Shown here piece by piece: positions 34,549 to 42,879 of a stretch of DNA of 64,000 nt (within the stretch, counting starts at the first letter, position 1; every line of letters starts with the position of its first letter). Origin of the DNA: Planctomycetota bacterium (GTDB lineage: Bacteria; Planctomycetota; UBA1135; GCA-002686595). The translations under genes were made by a program, and so were the position numbers. The notes below the pieces were generated by a model, which was not told the origin of the DNA, searched no databases, and saw only the letters and a program-made list of their open reading frames with translations. The stretch is taken from assembly GCA_016872755.1 (NCBI GenBank), contig VGZE01000002.1, positions 1 to 64,000 of the forward strand, written 5' to 3'.

Positions 34549-35907
34549 CTAGAAGCGCCGGCGCTCCCCTCGCACGTCGTACACGCTGCGGCCCTCGATC
34601 CACACGCGCTCCACCGAGCTGCGCGGGTCGGCGGGATCGCCGCGGATCACGAGCAGGTCGGCATCCTTGCCGGGCTCCAGGCTGCCGAGGCGGTCACCCA
34701 GGCCGGCGGTCATCGCGGGCACGATCGTCAGGCCGCGCACGAGGTCGAGCTTGCTGCCGTCCATGCCGTAGTGGCCGGCCATGGTCGCTTGCACGAGCAA
34801 CTCTTCGCCGGGGATCACCGGCGCATCGGTGTTGAAGCCGATCTTCGTGTGCCCACCCTTCTGCCAGCCGGCGCCGAGGCCGATGAAGCCTTCCTCGCGC
34901 ACTTCGGCCCAGTTGATGAAGAAGCGCGAAGGCGGATCGACCGAGCGCGGCCCGATGATCGCGGGCACGCCCATCTTCTCCGCGACCGGCGCCGCCATCC
35001 AGCCGCCGATCTCCGAGTGGTCGAGGAAGACGTCGACGCCGAACTCCCCCTTCAGCATCGTGCAGGTCAGCAACACGACCTGATAGATCTGCGTGTGCAC
35101 CGAGACCTGCATCTTGTGGTCGAAGATCGGGCGGAACGGCTCGAACATCAGATCGAGCTCGGGCTTCGGACCGCGGCCCTCCTCGAAGTCCTTCCAGGCT
35201 CGCGCGTAGGCGCGGCCGCGCGAGAAGGTGTCGCGGATCGTCCAGCCCTCGAAGGTCTTGCCGACCCCCATGACCCAGCGCTCGGGATTGCCCCACTGCG
35301 CGACCTTCAACGAGCCGGGATTGCGCACGACCATCTCCTCGAAGCGATCGAGGCCGGTCTTCAGCAGCACGCCCTGCCCGCCGATGTTGGTTCCCGAGCC
35401 GGGGATGTACAGCACGGTCGTCACGCCGCCGGCCACGTTGCGATCGAGGTTCGGATTGCGCGGCACGACGCTCGCCGCCACCCGCAGCTCCGGGTTCGCG
35501 AGGTAGACCATGTCGTTGATGTCGAAGCTGCCGGCCGAGTGGTAGTGCAGATCGACCATGCCCGGCATCAGCCAGTGCGAGCCGAGATCGAGCCGTTCGT
35601 AACCCTCCGGGACCTTCGCTTCGGCGGCCGTGGTGATCGCCTCGAGCTTGCCGTCGCGCACGAGCACGACCGCATCGTCGATGAACTGCGGCCCGCTGCG
35701 CGCGCAAGTCAGCGCCTTCGCGCAGCGCAGCGCGAGCCCCGGCCCGCCCGGTTGCCCGGACTGGCCGTCGATCGGAGCGCCCCAGGCTGGCGGGCCGGAC
35801 CGGGCGCTGGGTGTGCGACCGATGATCGGCTCGCCCGCGCCGGCGAGCTCGCCGGCGGCGGCCAGCGCGAGCAGGGCCAGCACGGCGTCGCGGAGTCGCA
35901 GGATCAA
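34549..35907 (-). CDS. Amidohydrolase A5, secreted, metal motif intact
   Basis: The 452-residue protein has a signal peptide (MILRLRDAVLALLALAAAG) and a Pro/Gly-rich linker, then the hydrolase with H121/H123 in 'VDLHYHSAG', His in 'VSVHTQIYQ' and 'FLDHSEIGGW', and the Asp in 'FNTDAPVIPGEEL'. 'GSFDINDMVYLANPELR' and 'RGRAYARAW' are shared with A4. The start is TTG 35907, overlapping the A6 stop (TTGA); a rare start that depends on coupling to A6. All known metal ligands of the superfamily except the carboxylated Lys can be placed by eye. Confidence 0.87.
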   Translation of the reverse strand: MILRLRDAVLALLALAAAGELAGAGEPIIGRTPSARSGPPAWGAPIDGQSGQPGGPGLALRCAKALTCARSGPQFIDDAVVLVRDGKLEAITTAAEAKVPEGYERLDLGSHWLMPGMVDLHYHSAGSFDINDMVYLANPELRVAASVVPRNPNLDRNVAGGVTTVLYIPGSGTNIGGQGVLLKTGLDRFEEMVVRNPGSLKVAQWGNPERWVMGVGKTFEGWTIRDTFSRGRAYARAWKDFEEGRGPKPELDLMFEPFRPIFDHKMQVSVHTQIYQVVLLTCTMLKGEFGVDVFLDHSEIGGWMAAPVAEKMGVPAIIGPRSVDPPSRFFINWAEVREEGFIGLGAGWQKGGHTKIGFNTDAPVIPGEELLVQATMAGHYGMDGSKLDLVRGLTIVPAMTAGLGDRLGSLEPGKDADLLVIRGDPADPRSSVERVWIEGRSVYDVRGERRRF

Positions 35908-38864
35908 GGCAGCACCTCGCTTCCGTTGACCCAGGCGCGCAGCACGCGCGCTGGTTCCGCCAGCGGACTCGCGTCGAGCAGCACGACGTCGGCATCCAGC
36001 CCGACGCGCAGCGCTCCGACGCGATCGGAGACGCCGAGCATGCGCGCGGCATCGCTGGTCAGCGCGCGCAGTGCCCCGCCCGCGCTCATCCCCTGAGAGA
36101 CCATGTACATCGCTCGCACGAACAGGTCGGCGGCGCCTTCCTCGGCCGACGAGTGGAACGCGACCGCGATGCCCGCGGACTGCAGCTCGGAGTAGCGATT
36201 GACGAAGCTGACGCTGCCTTCAGGATCGTTGCGCCGGTACGGCAGCTCGAGCAGCACGCCCGAGACGCGCCCCACCAGCTTGTCCTTGACCTTCCACGCT
36301 TCCTGCGCGCCGTAGATCACCGGCTTGAGTCCGGCGGCGGCGAACGCGTCCACACAGGCCAGGATCTCGTCGGAGCGATTGACGTCCACGATCACGCACG
36401 CCTTGCCGAGCGCGGCCTGGCGCAGAGGTTCGAGACGCTCGTCGAGACGCGGCGGCGCGGGCTTGCCCTTGTCCGGCGCGGCCTTGTCTCCGGCCTCGGC
36501 GGCAGCGGCCTTCTTGGGCTTGGGGCGCGCGGCAACCGGGTATTCCTTCGACTTCTGCTCGGTGTCGACGTCGGCCTGCCACGCTCCGGTGCCCAGCACC
36601 GCGGCCATCTTGCCCTTGCCGATCGCAGCCGCGAATTGCACCGGGCCCTGCGTGCCGGCGCCGGACAGGCGCAGCTCTTTCTCGGCCCAGGTGCCTTGCA
36701 CCTGCACGAGTCGCTCCGACACCGCGTCGCAGCGCAGCGAGCCGCGCACCTTGCCGTGTTCGTTGATGAGCTGCAGGCGCAGCTTGGCCTTGCCCGACAG
36801 GGGCGCCGGCAGATCGAACTCGCCTTCCCAGACCCCGGTCACGGGGTCGGCCGGCTCGGGCTCGTCCTTCTTCTTCTTGTCGTCCTTCTTCTCGTCCTTC
36901 TTGTCCCCTTCGGCCTTCTCGTCCTTCGAGTCGCCGGCGCCTTCGGCCTTGGCTTCTTCGGCCGGCTTCTCCTCGCCGTCCTTCTTCTCGTCGGACTTGG
37001 CTTCGGCGGCCTTGGCCTCCTCGGGCTTCGCGGCGGAGGGCTTCCAATTCGCCAGCGCCTTCTCGTACTCCGCCCACTTCTGCTGGTACTTGCCGAGCTT
37101 GTCGAGCAGATCGCGGACCTCGGCGCCGGAGCGCGCGCGATTGCCATCCGTCCAACGCAGGCGCACGCCGGTCGGCTCGCGCAGCACGAGCGAGTCGAAG
37201 TCGGCCGCGGCGGGCTTGTAGGAGAGCACCGGCACGCCCGAGGGCGTCGACTGGCGCACCGAGAGACCGACGGTCGTCACGCCGGCGCGAGCGACGCGGC
37301 GATCGGCGAAGTCGCCGGGCGCGAGCAGTCGGGACAGGCGGAAGTCGCTGCCGACCGTGCGCATGGATCCCTCGAGCCCGAGGAAGCCGAGCGCGTCGAC
37401 GATGCCGGGCATCACGGCCGCGCCGCGCACGACGACCGCGCCGCGCGGTCGAGCGACGCGCTCGCCGATCTCGGCGATCTTGCCATCCTGCAACAGCACC
37501 TCGCCGGGCCGCAGCACGTGGCCGTCGCCCAGGTGCACTTCCTCGGCCGCGATCACGACCGGCTGGGCCTGCAGCGGCGCGTCCGCGCCGTCCGCGCCGT
37601 CCGCACCGCCCGCGCCCGCGCTCCAAACCGTGGTGCCGTCCGACCATGTCGACAGCACGCTCGAGCCCATTTCGAGCGGCAGTCCGCTCAACACGACCAG
37701 GTCGGCGTCCTTGCCCGGCTCGATGCTGCCGACGCGATCGGCGACGCCGTACAACTCGGCCGGCGTCAGCGTGATCGCGCGCAGCGCGACGGCCGGGTCG
37801 AGCCCGCCGCGGCGAGCCAGGAACGCGGCGAAGCGCAGGTCGCGCGGACTTGCGCCTGCGCCGGGTGCCACGGCCAGGCGCACGCCGGCGCGCGCAAAGC
37901 GCGCCGCCGTGTCGGGCTCGGGCCACTGCGCATCGACGGACTTGCCGCGGTTGAACAGTGAGGCGTCCGGATTGAACGACGGCTTGTAGACGACCGCCGC
38001 GCCGCGCGCGGCGATCTCATCGGCCGCGTCGCCGGCGAAGGTCGCGTCGTTGAGCACGAGGTTCAGGCCGAAATCGGCGCTCAGCGCCAGCGCGGCGCGC
38101 GCCTCGGCCGCGTCGCTGACCGACACCAGCCACGGCACGCGCTGTTGCACGAGCGCGCCGAGATCCATGGCCGCATAGGGACCGAAATCGGCCGCCGGCG
38201 CGCCACCGCGGGCCGCGACGAGCAATTCGCGCAAGGCCACGGTCGCTCCGATCAGCGTGCGCGGCAATTGACGCTGCGCGACACCGAGGCCGACATCGCT
38301 GGTCGGAGGAATCGGCGGCTCCCAATAGCCGGGAGCCCCGCGGGCCTCGGCGTTGATCGCGGCATGCACGGCCGCCGGCGCGCGCACGATGCGCTCGACC
38401 TCGGGGCCTCCCGCGAGCTTGACGATCGCGGCCTGGCCCGCGATCAGGCGCATGCGCGCGGGCGTCACGTAGGCGCTCGTGATGCCTTCGGCCAGCGCCC
38501 AGTCGTAGCGCGCGTACGGATCGAAGGCCTGCACCGCCGAGAGCGACGGCTCGGCCGTGCGCGCCGAGCCGAACGAGCTGAGCAGACTCGAATCCGCGAG
38601 CACGAAACCAGGGCAGATCACCGCGTCGGGTCCGTAGTCGACGACGGTCGCATCGCCCGGGATCAGCAGGTCCTTGCCGACCGCCGCGATCTTGGAGCCG
38701 CGCACGAGCACGGTCGCCCCGCCTTCGAGCACGACACCTTCCTTGACGACCAGCACCGTACCGGCGCGGATCGCGACCAGGCCGCGGCCGTCGGCTGCAG
38801 CGGCCGGCGCGACCGGCGCGCCGCTCGCCGTCACGAGCGGCAGCAGGGAGAGCAGTGCGTACAT
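35904..38864 (-). CDS. Two-domain amidohydrolase-like protein A6 with inserted beta domain (HxH lost)
   Basis: The 986-residue product carries two amidohydrolase-like domains in tandem, about 25-405 and 430-986. Each ends or begins with the array's signatures ('YGVADRVGSIEPGKDADLVV' in the first; 'DRVGALRVGLDADVVLLDA' in the second). Both lack HxH ('ICPGFVLADSSLL', 'MPGIVDALGFLG'). Within the second domain a Lys/Glu-rich linker (about 620-672) leads into an inserted beta-rich domain at about 675-765 ('VTGVWEGEFDLPAPLSGKAK'). ATG start, overlapping the A7 stop by one base. Catalysis by the normal mechanism is unlikely. Confidence 0.8.
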   Translation of the reverse strand: MYALLSLLPLVTASGAPVAPAAAADGRGLVAIRAGTVLVVKEGVVLEGGATVLVRGSKIAAVGKDLLIPGDATVVDYGPDAVICPGFVLADSSLLSSFGSARTAEPSLSAVQAFDPYARYDWALAEGITSAYVTPARMRLIAGQAAIVKLAGGPEVERIVRAPAAVHAAINAEARGAPGYWEPPIPPTSDVGLGVAQRQLPRTLIGATVALRELLVAARGGAPAADFGPYAAMDLGALVQQRVPWLVSVSDAAEARAALALSADFGLNLVLNDATFAGDAADEIAARGAAVVYKPSFNPDASLFNRGKSVDAQWPEPDTAARFARAGVRLAVAPGAGASPRDLRFAAFLARRGGLDPAVALRAITLTPAELYGVADRVGSIEPGKDADLVVLSGLPLEMGSSVLSTWSDGTTVWSAGAGGADGADGADAPLQAQPVVIAAEEVHLGDGHVLRPGEVLLQDGKIAEIGERVARPRGAVVVRGAAVMPGIVDALGFLGLEGSMRTVGSDFRLSRLLAPGDFADRRVARAGVTTVGLSVRQSTPSGVPVLSYKPAAADFDSLVLREPTGVRLRWTDGNRARSGAEVRDLLDKLGKYQQKWAEYEKALANWKPSAAKPEEAKAAEAKSDEKKDGEEKPAEEAKAEGAGDSKDEKAEGDKKDEKKDDKKKKDEPEPADPVTGVWEGEFDLPAPLSGKAKLRLQLINEHGKVRGSLRCDAVSERLVQVQGTWAEKELRLSGAGTQGPVQFAAAIGKGKMAAVLGTGAWQADVDTEQKSKEYPVAARPKPKKAAAAEAGDKAAPDKGKPAPPRLDERLEPLRQAALGKACVIVDVNRSDEILACVDAFAAAGLKPVIYGAQEAWKVKDKLVGRVSGVLLELPYRRNDPEGSVSFVNRYSELQSAGIAVAFHSSAEEGAADLFVRAMYMVSQGMSAGGALRALTSDAARMLGVSDRVGALRVGLDADVVLLDASPLAEPARVLRAWVNGSEVLP

Positions 38865-40426
38865 CAGCCGCGCTCCTCGCCCGCTGCATCAGCGTCGGAG
38901 AAGTGCGGCCCTGACGACTGCTTCTCGTCGGCCTTGCGCTGCTCCTCGCCGGCCTTGCGCTCGGCCGCTTCGTCCTGCTTCAGCGCGTCCTTCTTGGCAT
39001 CGGCCTTGCCTGCGCCCGCCGCGCCGAAATCAGCGGCTCCGGCCTGCGTGCCGGGCGGCTCCTTGCCCTCGAGCAGGTGCTTGAGCCGGATGTCCTTGCT
39101 GCGGTCGTAGGCGGTCTTGCCCTCGATCACGACGAACTGCACGTGCGTGCGGACCGACAACGGCTCGCCGTCGAGCAGCAGCACGTTGCCATCCTTGCCT
39201 TCCTCGAGGCTGCCGACGCGGTCGCGCAGTCCGAGGATCTCGGCCGGCACGGTCGTCACGGCCGCGATCGCTCGCTCGCGCGGGAGTCCCTGACCGATCG
39301 CGAGGGCGGCCTGATACCACAGCACGTGGTGGCTGGGAAGCGAGCTGGCCTGGCCGGTCTCCGAGGCGATCGCGAACTTGACGCCCTTCTCGGCGAAGAC
39401 CTTCGCAACCGGGGTCTCGACTTCCTTGCCGGTGATCGGCTCGGTCTCGACGTGCAAGAGCGGCGGAATCAGGATCGCCGGCCGGCCTGAGGCGGCGACC
39501 ACGTCGGCCGCCTTCCAGCAGTCGCCCGCGAGCACGAGTGTCGTGCGCTCGAGGAATCCGTTCTCCTTGGCCAGGTCGAGCGCCTTGCGCACGTCCATCG
39601 CCGCCGCGCACCACACGTACGCATCGCGCTTGCCCTCGACCAGCTCGAGCAGTTGCAGGTCCTTCTCGTCGAGCTCGCCGCGCGGCACGAGCTCGAGCCC
39701 GTCGACGCGCCAGCCCTTGCCCTCCATCGCGCGCCCCTTGGCCTTGTCGCCCTCGAGTTCGCGCCCCTGGAACAACGCTTCGCGCTTGTCGCGCGCCTTG
39801 CCGTCGCGCTTGTCCTGCACCTGCTTCTCGAGGCGCTTGCGCAGCTCCTCGAAGGCGCGCCGCAGCGCCATCGCCTGCGTGGCCGCGCTCTTGCCGGCCT
39901 TGGGAGAGGCGGACAGCTTGAGCGCGTAGTCGGTCCGCACCGCCATCTCGTCCACGGTCATCCCGACCGGGCGCACGACCATGCCGCGCCCGCCGATCAC
40001 GCAGTTGCCTCCCTGCTGCACGTTCAGCGTGGTCACGCCGTGGCGCAGGTAGTCCTCGTACGCGAAGTTGATCGGGTCGATCGAGTCGCGGATGTCGAGG
40101 AAGGGCGCGACGTCGATGTTCTCGTTGGGTCGATCCAGACCGCGCGAGGTCTGCGCCTCGACGAAGCCGGGGAACGCGACGTACTGCGGTCCGCCGATCA
40201 CGGTCGCGTCCCAGGGCTTGTCGACCTCGCCCTGCGCGCCGACCTTGGTGATGCGGCCGTTCTCGATCACGATGACGCCGTTCTTGATCTCGTGCCCGGG
40301 CCGCGTGATGACGCGACCGGCTTCGATGACCAGCTTGTCGGCCGCGAGCGCGAGCCCGCTGGTCAACAGCGCGAACGACGAAGCGAGCACGGAGCGCGCG
40401 AAGAGGGTGGAAGGCGAGGTTTGCAT
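38864..40426 (-). CDS. Amidohydrolase-like secreted protein A7 (HxH lost)
   Basis: The 520-residue protein has a clear signal peptide (MQTSPSTLFARSVLASSFAL). The fold markers are 'ITKVGAQGEVDKPWDATVIG', 'VAFPGFVEAQTSRGL' in place of the HxH segment, 'GVTTLNVQQGGNCVIGGRG' and 'LRDRVGSLEEGKDGNVLLLD'. A charged helical insertion ('LEKQVQDKRDGKARDKREA') and a Lys/Asp/Glu-rich C-terminal tail are present. ATG 40426 was chosen over a longer frame because the signal peptide starts there. Adjacent A8 stops 35 bases upstream. Probably non-catalytic. Confidence 0.8.
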   Translation of the reverse strand: MQTSPSTLFARSVLASSFALLTSGLALAADKLVIEAGRVITRPGHEIKNGVIVIENGRITKVGAQGEVDKPWDATVIGGPQYVAFPGFVEAQTSRGLDRPNENIDVAPFLDIRDSIDPINFAYEDYLRHGVTTLNVQQGGNCVIGGRGMVVRPVGMTVDEMAVRTDYALKLSASPKAGKSAATQAMALRRAFEELRKRLEKQVQDKRDGKARDKREALFQGRELEGDKAKGRAMEGKGWRVDGLELVPRGELDEKDLQLLELVEGKRDAYVWCAAAMDVRKALDLAKENGFLERTTLVLAGDCWKAADVVAASGRPAILIPPLLHVETEPITGKEVETPVAKVFAEKGVKFAIASETGQASSLPSHHVLWYQAALAIGQGLPRERAIAAVTTVPAEILGLRDRVGSLEEGKDGNVLLLDGEPLSVRTHVQFVVIEGKTAYDRSKDIRLKHLLEGKEPPGTQAGAADFGAAGAGKADAKKDALKQDEAAERKAGEEQRKADEKQSSGPHFSDADAAGEERG

Positions 40427-40461
40427 GGGATCAGGGTGGAAGAGTGTGCGGTGGAGCGAGT

Positions 40462-41685
40462 TCACTTCGCGGTGCGCGGATCGAGCACGAGCTCGCCTTC
40501 GAGCAGCACGCCGACGATGCGCGAGGACGGTTCGAACGGCTTGCCGTCCCACAGCACCAGGTCGGCGTCCTTGCCGACCGCGATGCTGCCGACGCGACCG
40601 TCGATGCCGATCATGCGCGCCGGGTTGATCGTGACCGCCGCGAGCGCGGCGTCGAAGGGCAGGCCGGCGTGCATGGCGAGCCCGGGTTGCGCGGCCAGGC
40701 GCTCACCGCGTTCGAGCGCGTTGTGCCCCGACAGGGCGATGGTGAGGCCGCGCTCGTGCAGGAGCGCCGCGGAGTTCCACGAGTGGAAGGCGAAGTCGTT
40801 GCCACCGCGACCGCCGAAGGTCAGCGGGGGCAGCACGACGGACGCTCCGCTGGCGACGACCATCGGCGGGTCCTTCCACGCCTCGGCCGCCGCATCGAGG
40901 ATCAGGCGCGGCAGCTTGAACTCGCGCTGCAGGAAGCAGGCGGTGCGGATGTCCTGCGTGGTCGAGGCCGACACGATCAGCGGCGCCTTGCCGCTGAGCA
41001 CCTCTTCGTAGACCTGGGTCTCGCTCGTCGCGCGCGCCGCGTCGGAGCGCGCGGCAAGGGCATCGTGGAAGGCCTTGCGCAGCACCCATTCGACACCCAT
41101 GCGCGTCGTCGGTCGCCGGTTGTAGAAGCTGTCGGGTTGGAAGAAGGCGGGCCGGTTCCCGTCGCTGGGCTCGTCTCCGATCGCGGCTCGCAAAGCAGCG
41201 CGCCCGGCGATGCGGCGCCGCTCGAGTGTCGGCGGCCCGCCCGTCTTGAGCGCGACCGACCAACCGCCGATCACGGCGCGGTCGGGCGGGCTGACCAGCA
41301 CCGAGGTGACGCCGCTGCGGAGCTCGCGCTCGAAACGCGGGTCCCACAGATCGAGTGCGTTCTCGACCTCGAGCCTGGCGGGAGTCTCGGTCGACTGCTC
41401 GACCGAATCGAAGCCCAGATCGATGCGCACGGACAAGTCGATCAGGCCGGGCGTCACGGCGTCGACCTCGAGCGTCTCGAAGCCGCCGCCCGGCGAGACC
41501 GCCGAAACGGCGCGGATGCGCCCGTCGCCGACTTGCACCCAGCCGTCCTCGATCGGCTCGCGGTCGGCGGTGTAGACCCGCTTGGCCTTGATCAACCAAT
41601 TCGTGTCGGCCGCGCCGGCAGGCGCGCACAGGAGGCCGAATGCGAGCACACCCAACAGGGCTTCGTTCATCGTGGACTTCTCCAT
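40462..41685 (-). CDS. Amidohydrolase-like secreted protein A8 (HxH lost)
   Basis: The 407-residue product has a signal peptide (MNEALLGVLAFGLLCAPAGA after MEKST). The fold is recognisable from 'VTPGLIDLSVRIDLG' (no HxH), 'GVTSVLVSPPDRAVIGGWSV' and 'IDGRVGSIAVGKDADLVLWD'. ATG 41685 and ATG 41670 are both preceded by GGAG at about 9 bases; the second gives a textbook signal peptide. Residues 'SASTTQDIRTACFL' and 'SGHNALERG' occupy the positions of later ligands but do not restore the site. It lies 16 bases after A9. Confidence 0.78.
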   Translation of the reverse strand: MEKSTMNEALLGVLAFGLLCAPAGAADTNWLIKAKRVYTADREPIEDGWVQVGDGRIRAVSAVSPGGGFETLEVDAVTPGLIDLSVRIDLGFDSVEQSTETPARLEVENALDLWDPRFERELRSGVTSVLVSPPDRAVIGGWSVALKTGGPPTLERRRIAGRAALRAAIGDEPSDGNRPAFFQPDSFYNRRPTTRMGVEWVLRKAFHDALAARSDAARATSETQVYEEVLSGKAPLIVSASTTQDIRTACFLQREFKLPRLILDAAAEAWKDPPMVVASGASVVLPPLTFGGRGGNDFAFHSWNSAALLHERGLTIALSGHNALERGERLAAQPGLAMHAGLPFDAALAAVTINPARMIGIDGRVGSIAVGKDADLVLWDGKPFEPSSRIVGVLLEGELVLDPRTAK

Positions 41686-41701
41686 CGCGTGGGGCTCCAG
41701 C

Positions 41702-42820
41702 TCAGTCCTTGACCGGCGCGGGGATCGGGGCAGCGTGCGCGAGCACGCCGTCGACGTACACGTGCGTCGGCCGGCTCGACAGATCGAGCGGATCCCCGCT
41801 CCATACGACGAGGTCGGCGGACAGGCCGCGTTCGACGCGGCCGAGCTTGTCGGCCACGCCCGCGATGCGCGCGGCGTTCGCCGTGAGTGCCTGGAGACCG
41901 GCCTCCAGCGGCAGACCGGCGCGCACGCACAGCGCGGCCGATATGCGCAGGGCCTCGGGAGAGCGGTCCGGCGCGTGCAGCGCGAAGGCGAAGGGAACGC
42001 CGGCCTCCGACAGCGCGACGACCGAGCGCAAGGCCCGCCGGTCGGAGCCGAACCAGAGCGGGTGGAAGACGACGGCCAGACCGCTCTCGCGGATCTCGGC
42101 GGCCATCTCGCCGGCGAGCTCGGCACCGAACAGGGTGCCCTTCAACCCGTGCTTGCGCGCGAAACCGATCGCGCGCGAGATCTCGTGCTCGGGGCCGACT
42201 TGCAGCAACACGGGCAACTCGCCCGCCTTGGCGCGTGCCAGCGTGCCTTTCGGCCGCGCGAGCATCTCATCGAGCTGCATCAGCGCCTGCGAGTAGCTGG
42301 TCGGCTCGCGGTTGAAGAGCAGCGCGTTGGTCGAGAGCGCGACCGCCAATTGCGCGTCACGCTTGACGATCGTCCCGCCGCTGGTCTTGACGAGCGCGGT
42401 CACGCCGCCGATCACGTTCTCCGGCCGCGGCACGAGCAGCACCGAGGTGATGCCGGCCTCGAGCAGGCGCCCGAAGTCCGGGTGCGCGGGCGCGAAGGCG
42501 TCGGCGATACGCGCCTCCGGCAGGTAGGCGCGCGTCGGATCGGTCGTTCCGCTCGCGATGCCGTCATAGCTGCCGCAGGCGATCAGGCCCGCAGTCAGCA
42601 CGCCGTCGTACTCGACCAGCGGCGTGCCATCCGGGACGCGCACGCCGCGCCCCACCTCGCGGACACGACCCCCATCGAGGAGGACGACGCAGTCCTCGAT
42701 CGCAGGTCCGGCGCCGATGTAGGCCTTGCGCGCGCGGATCGCGAATGCGTCGGTCGCGATGGGATGCGCGGGCGCGGGCGCCGCGGCGAGAACAGTCGAA
42801 AGCAGTGCGGTTAGCAGCAT
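41702..42820 (-). CDS. Amidohydrolase-like secreted protein A9 (HxH lost)
   Basis: This is the shortest member (372 residues). It has a signal peptide (MLLTALLSTVLAAAPAPAH) and the fold markers 'LTAGLIACGSYDGI' (no HxH), 'GITSVLLVPRPENVIGGVTA' and 'VADKLGRVERGLSADLVVWS'. A His in 'FALHAPDRS' is near the end of the barrel. It shares the spacing of A8 closely, suggesting a tandem duplication. ATG 42820 was chosen; it lies 59 bases downstream of A10, the largest gap inside the array. Confidence 0.78.
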   Translation of the reverse strand: MLLTALLSTVLAAAPAPAHPIATDAFAIRARKAYIGAGPAIEDCVVLLDGGRVREVGRGVRVPDGTPLVEYDGVLTAGLIACGSYDGIASGTTDPTRAYLPEARIADAFAPAHPDFGRLLEAGITSVLLVPRPENVIGGVTALVKTSGGTIVKRDAQLAVALSTNALLFNREPTSYSQALMQLDEMLARPKGTLARAKAGELPVLLQVGPEHEISRAIGFARKHGLKGTLFGAELAGEMAAEIRESGLAVVFHPLWFGSDRRALRSVVALSEAGVPFAFALHAPDRSPEALRISAALCVRAGLPLEAGLQALTANAARIAGVADKLGRVERGLSADLVVWSGDPLDLSSRPTHVYVDGVLAHAAPIPAPVKD

Positions 42821-42879
42821 GTTGAGCCTGGATGGGGCTGCGGAAGCGTGGTCGAACGATGGGCCGCGCGTGCGAAGGT

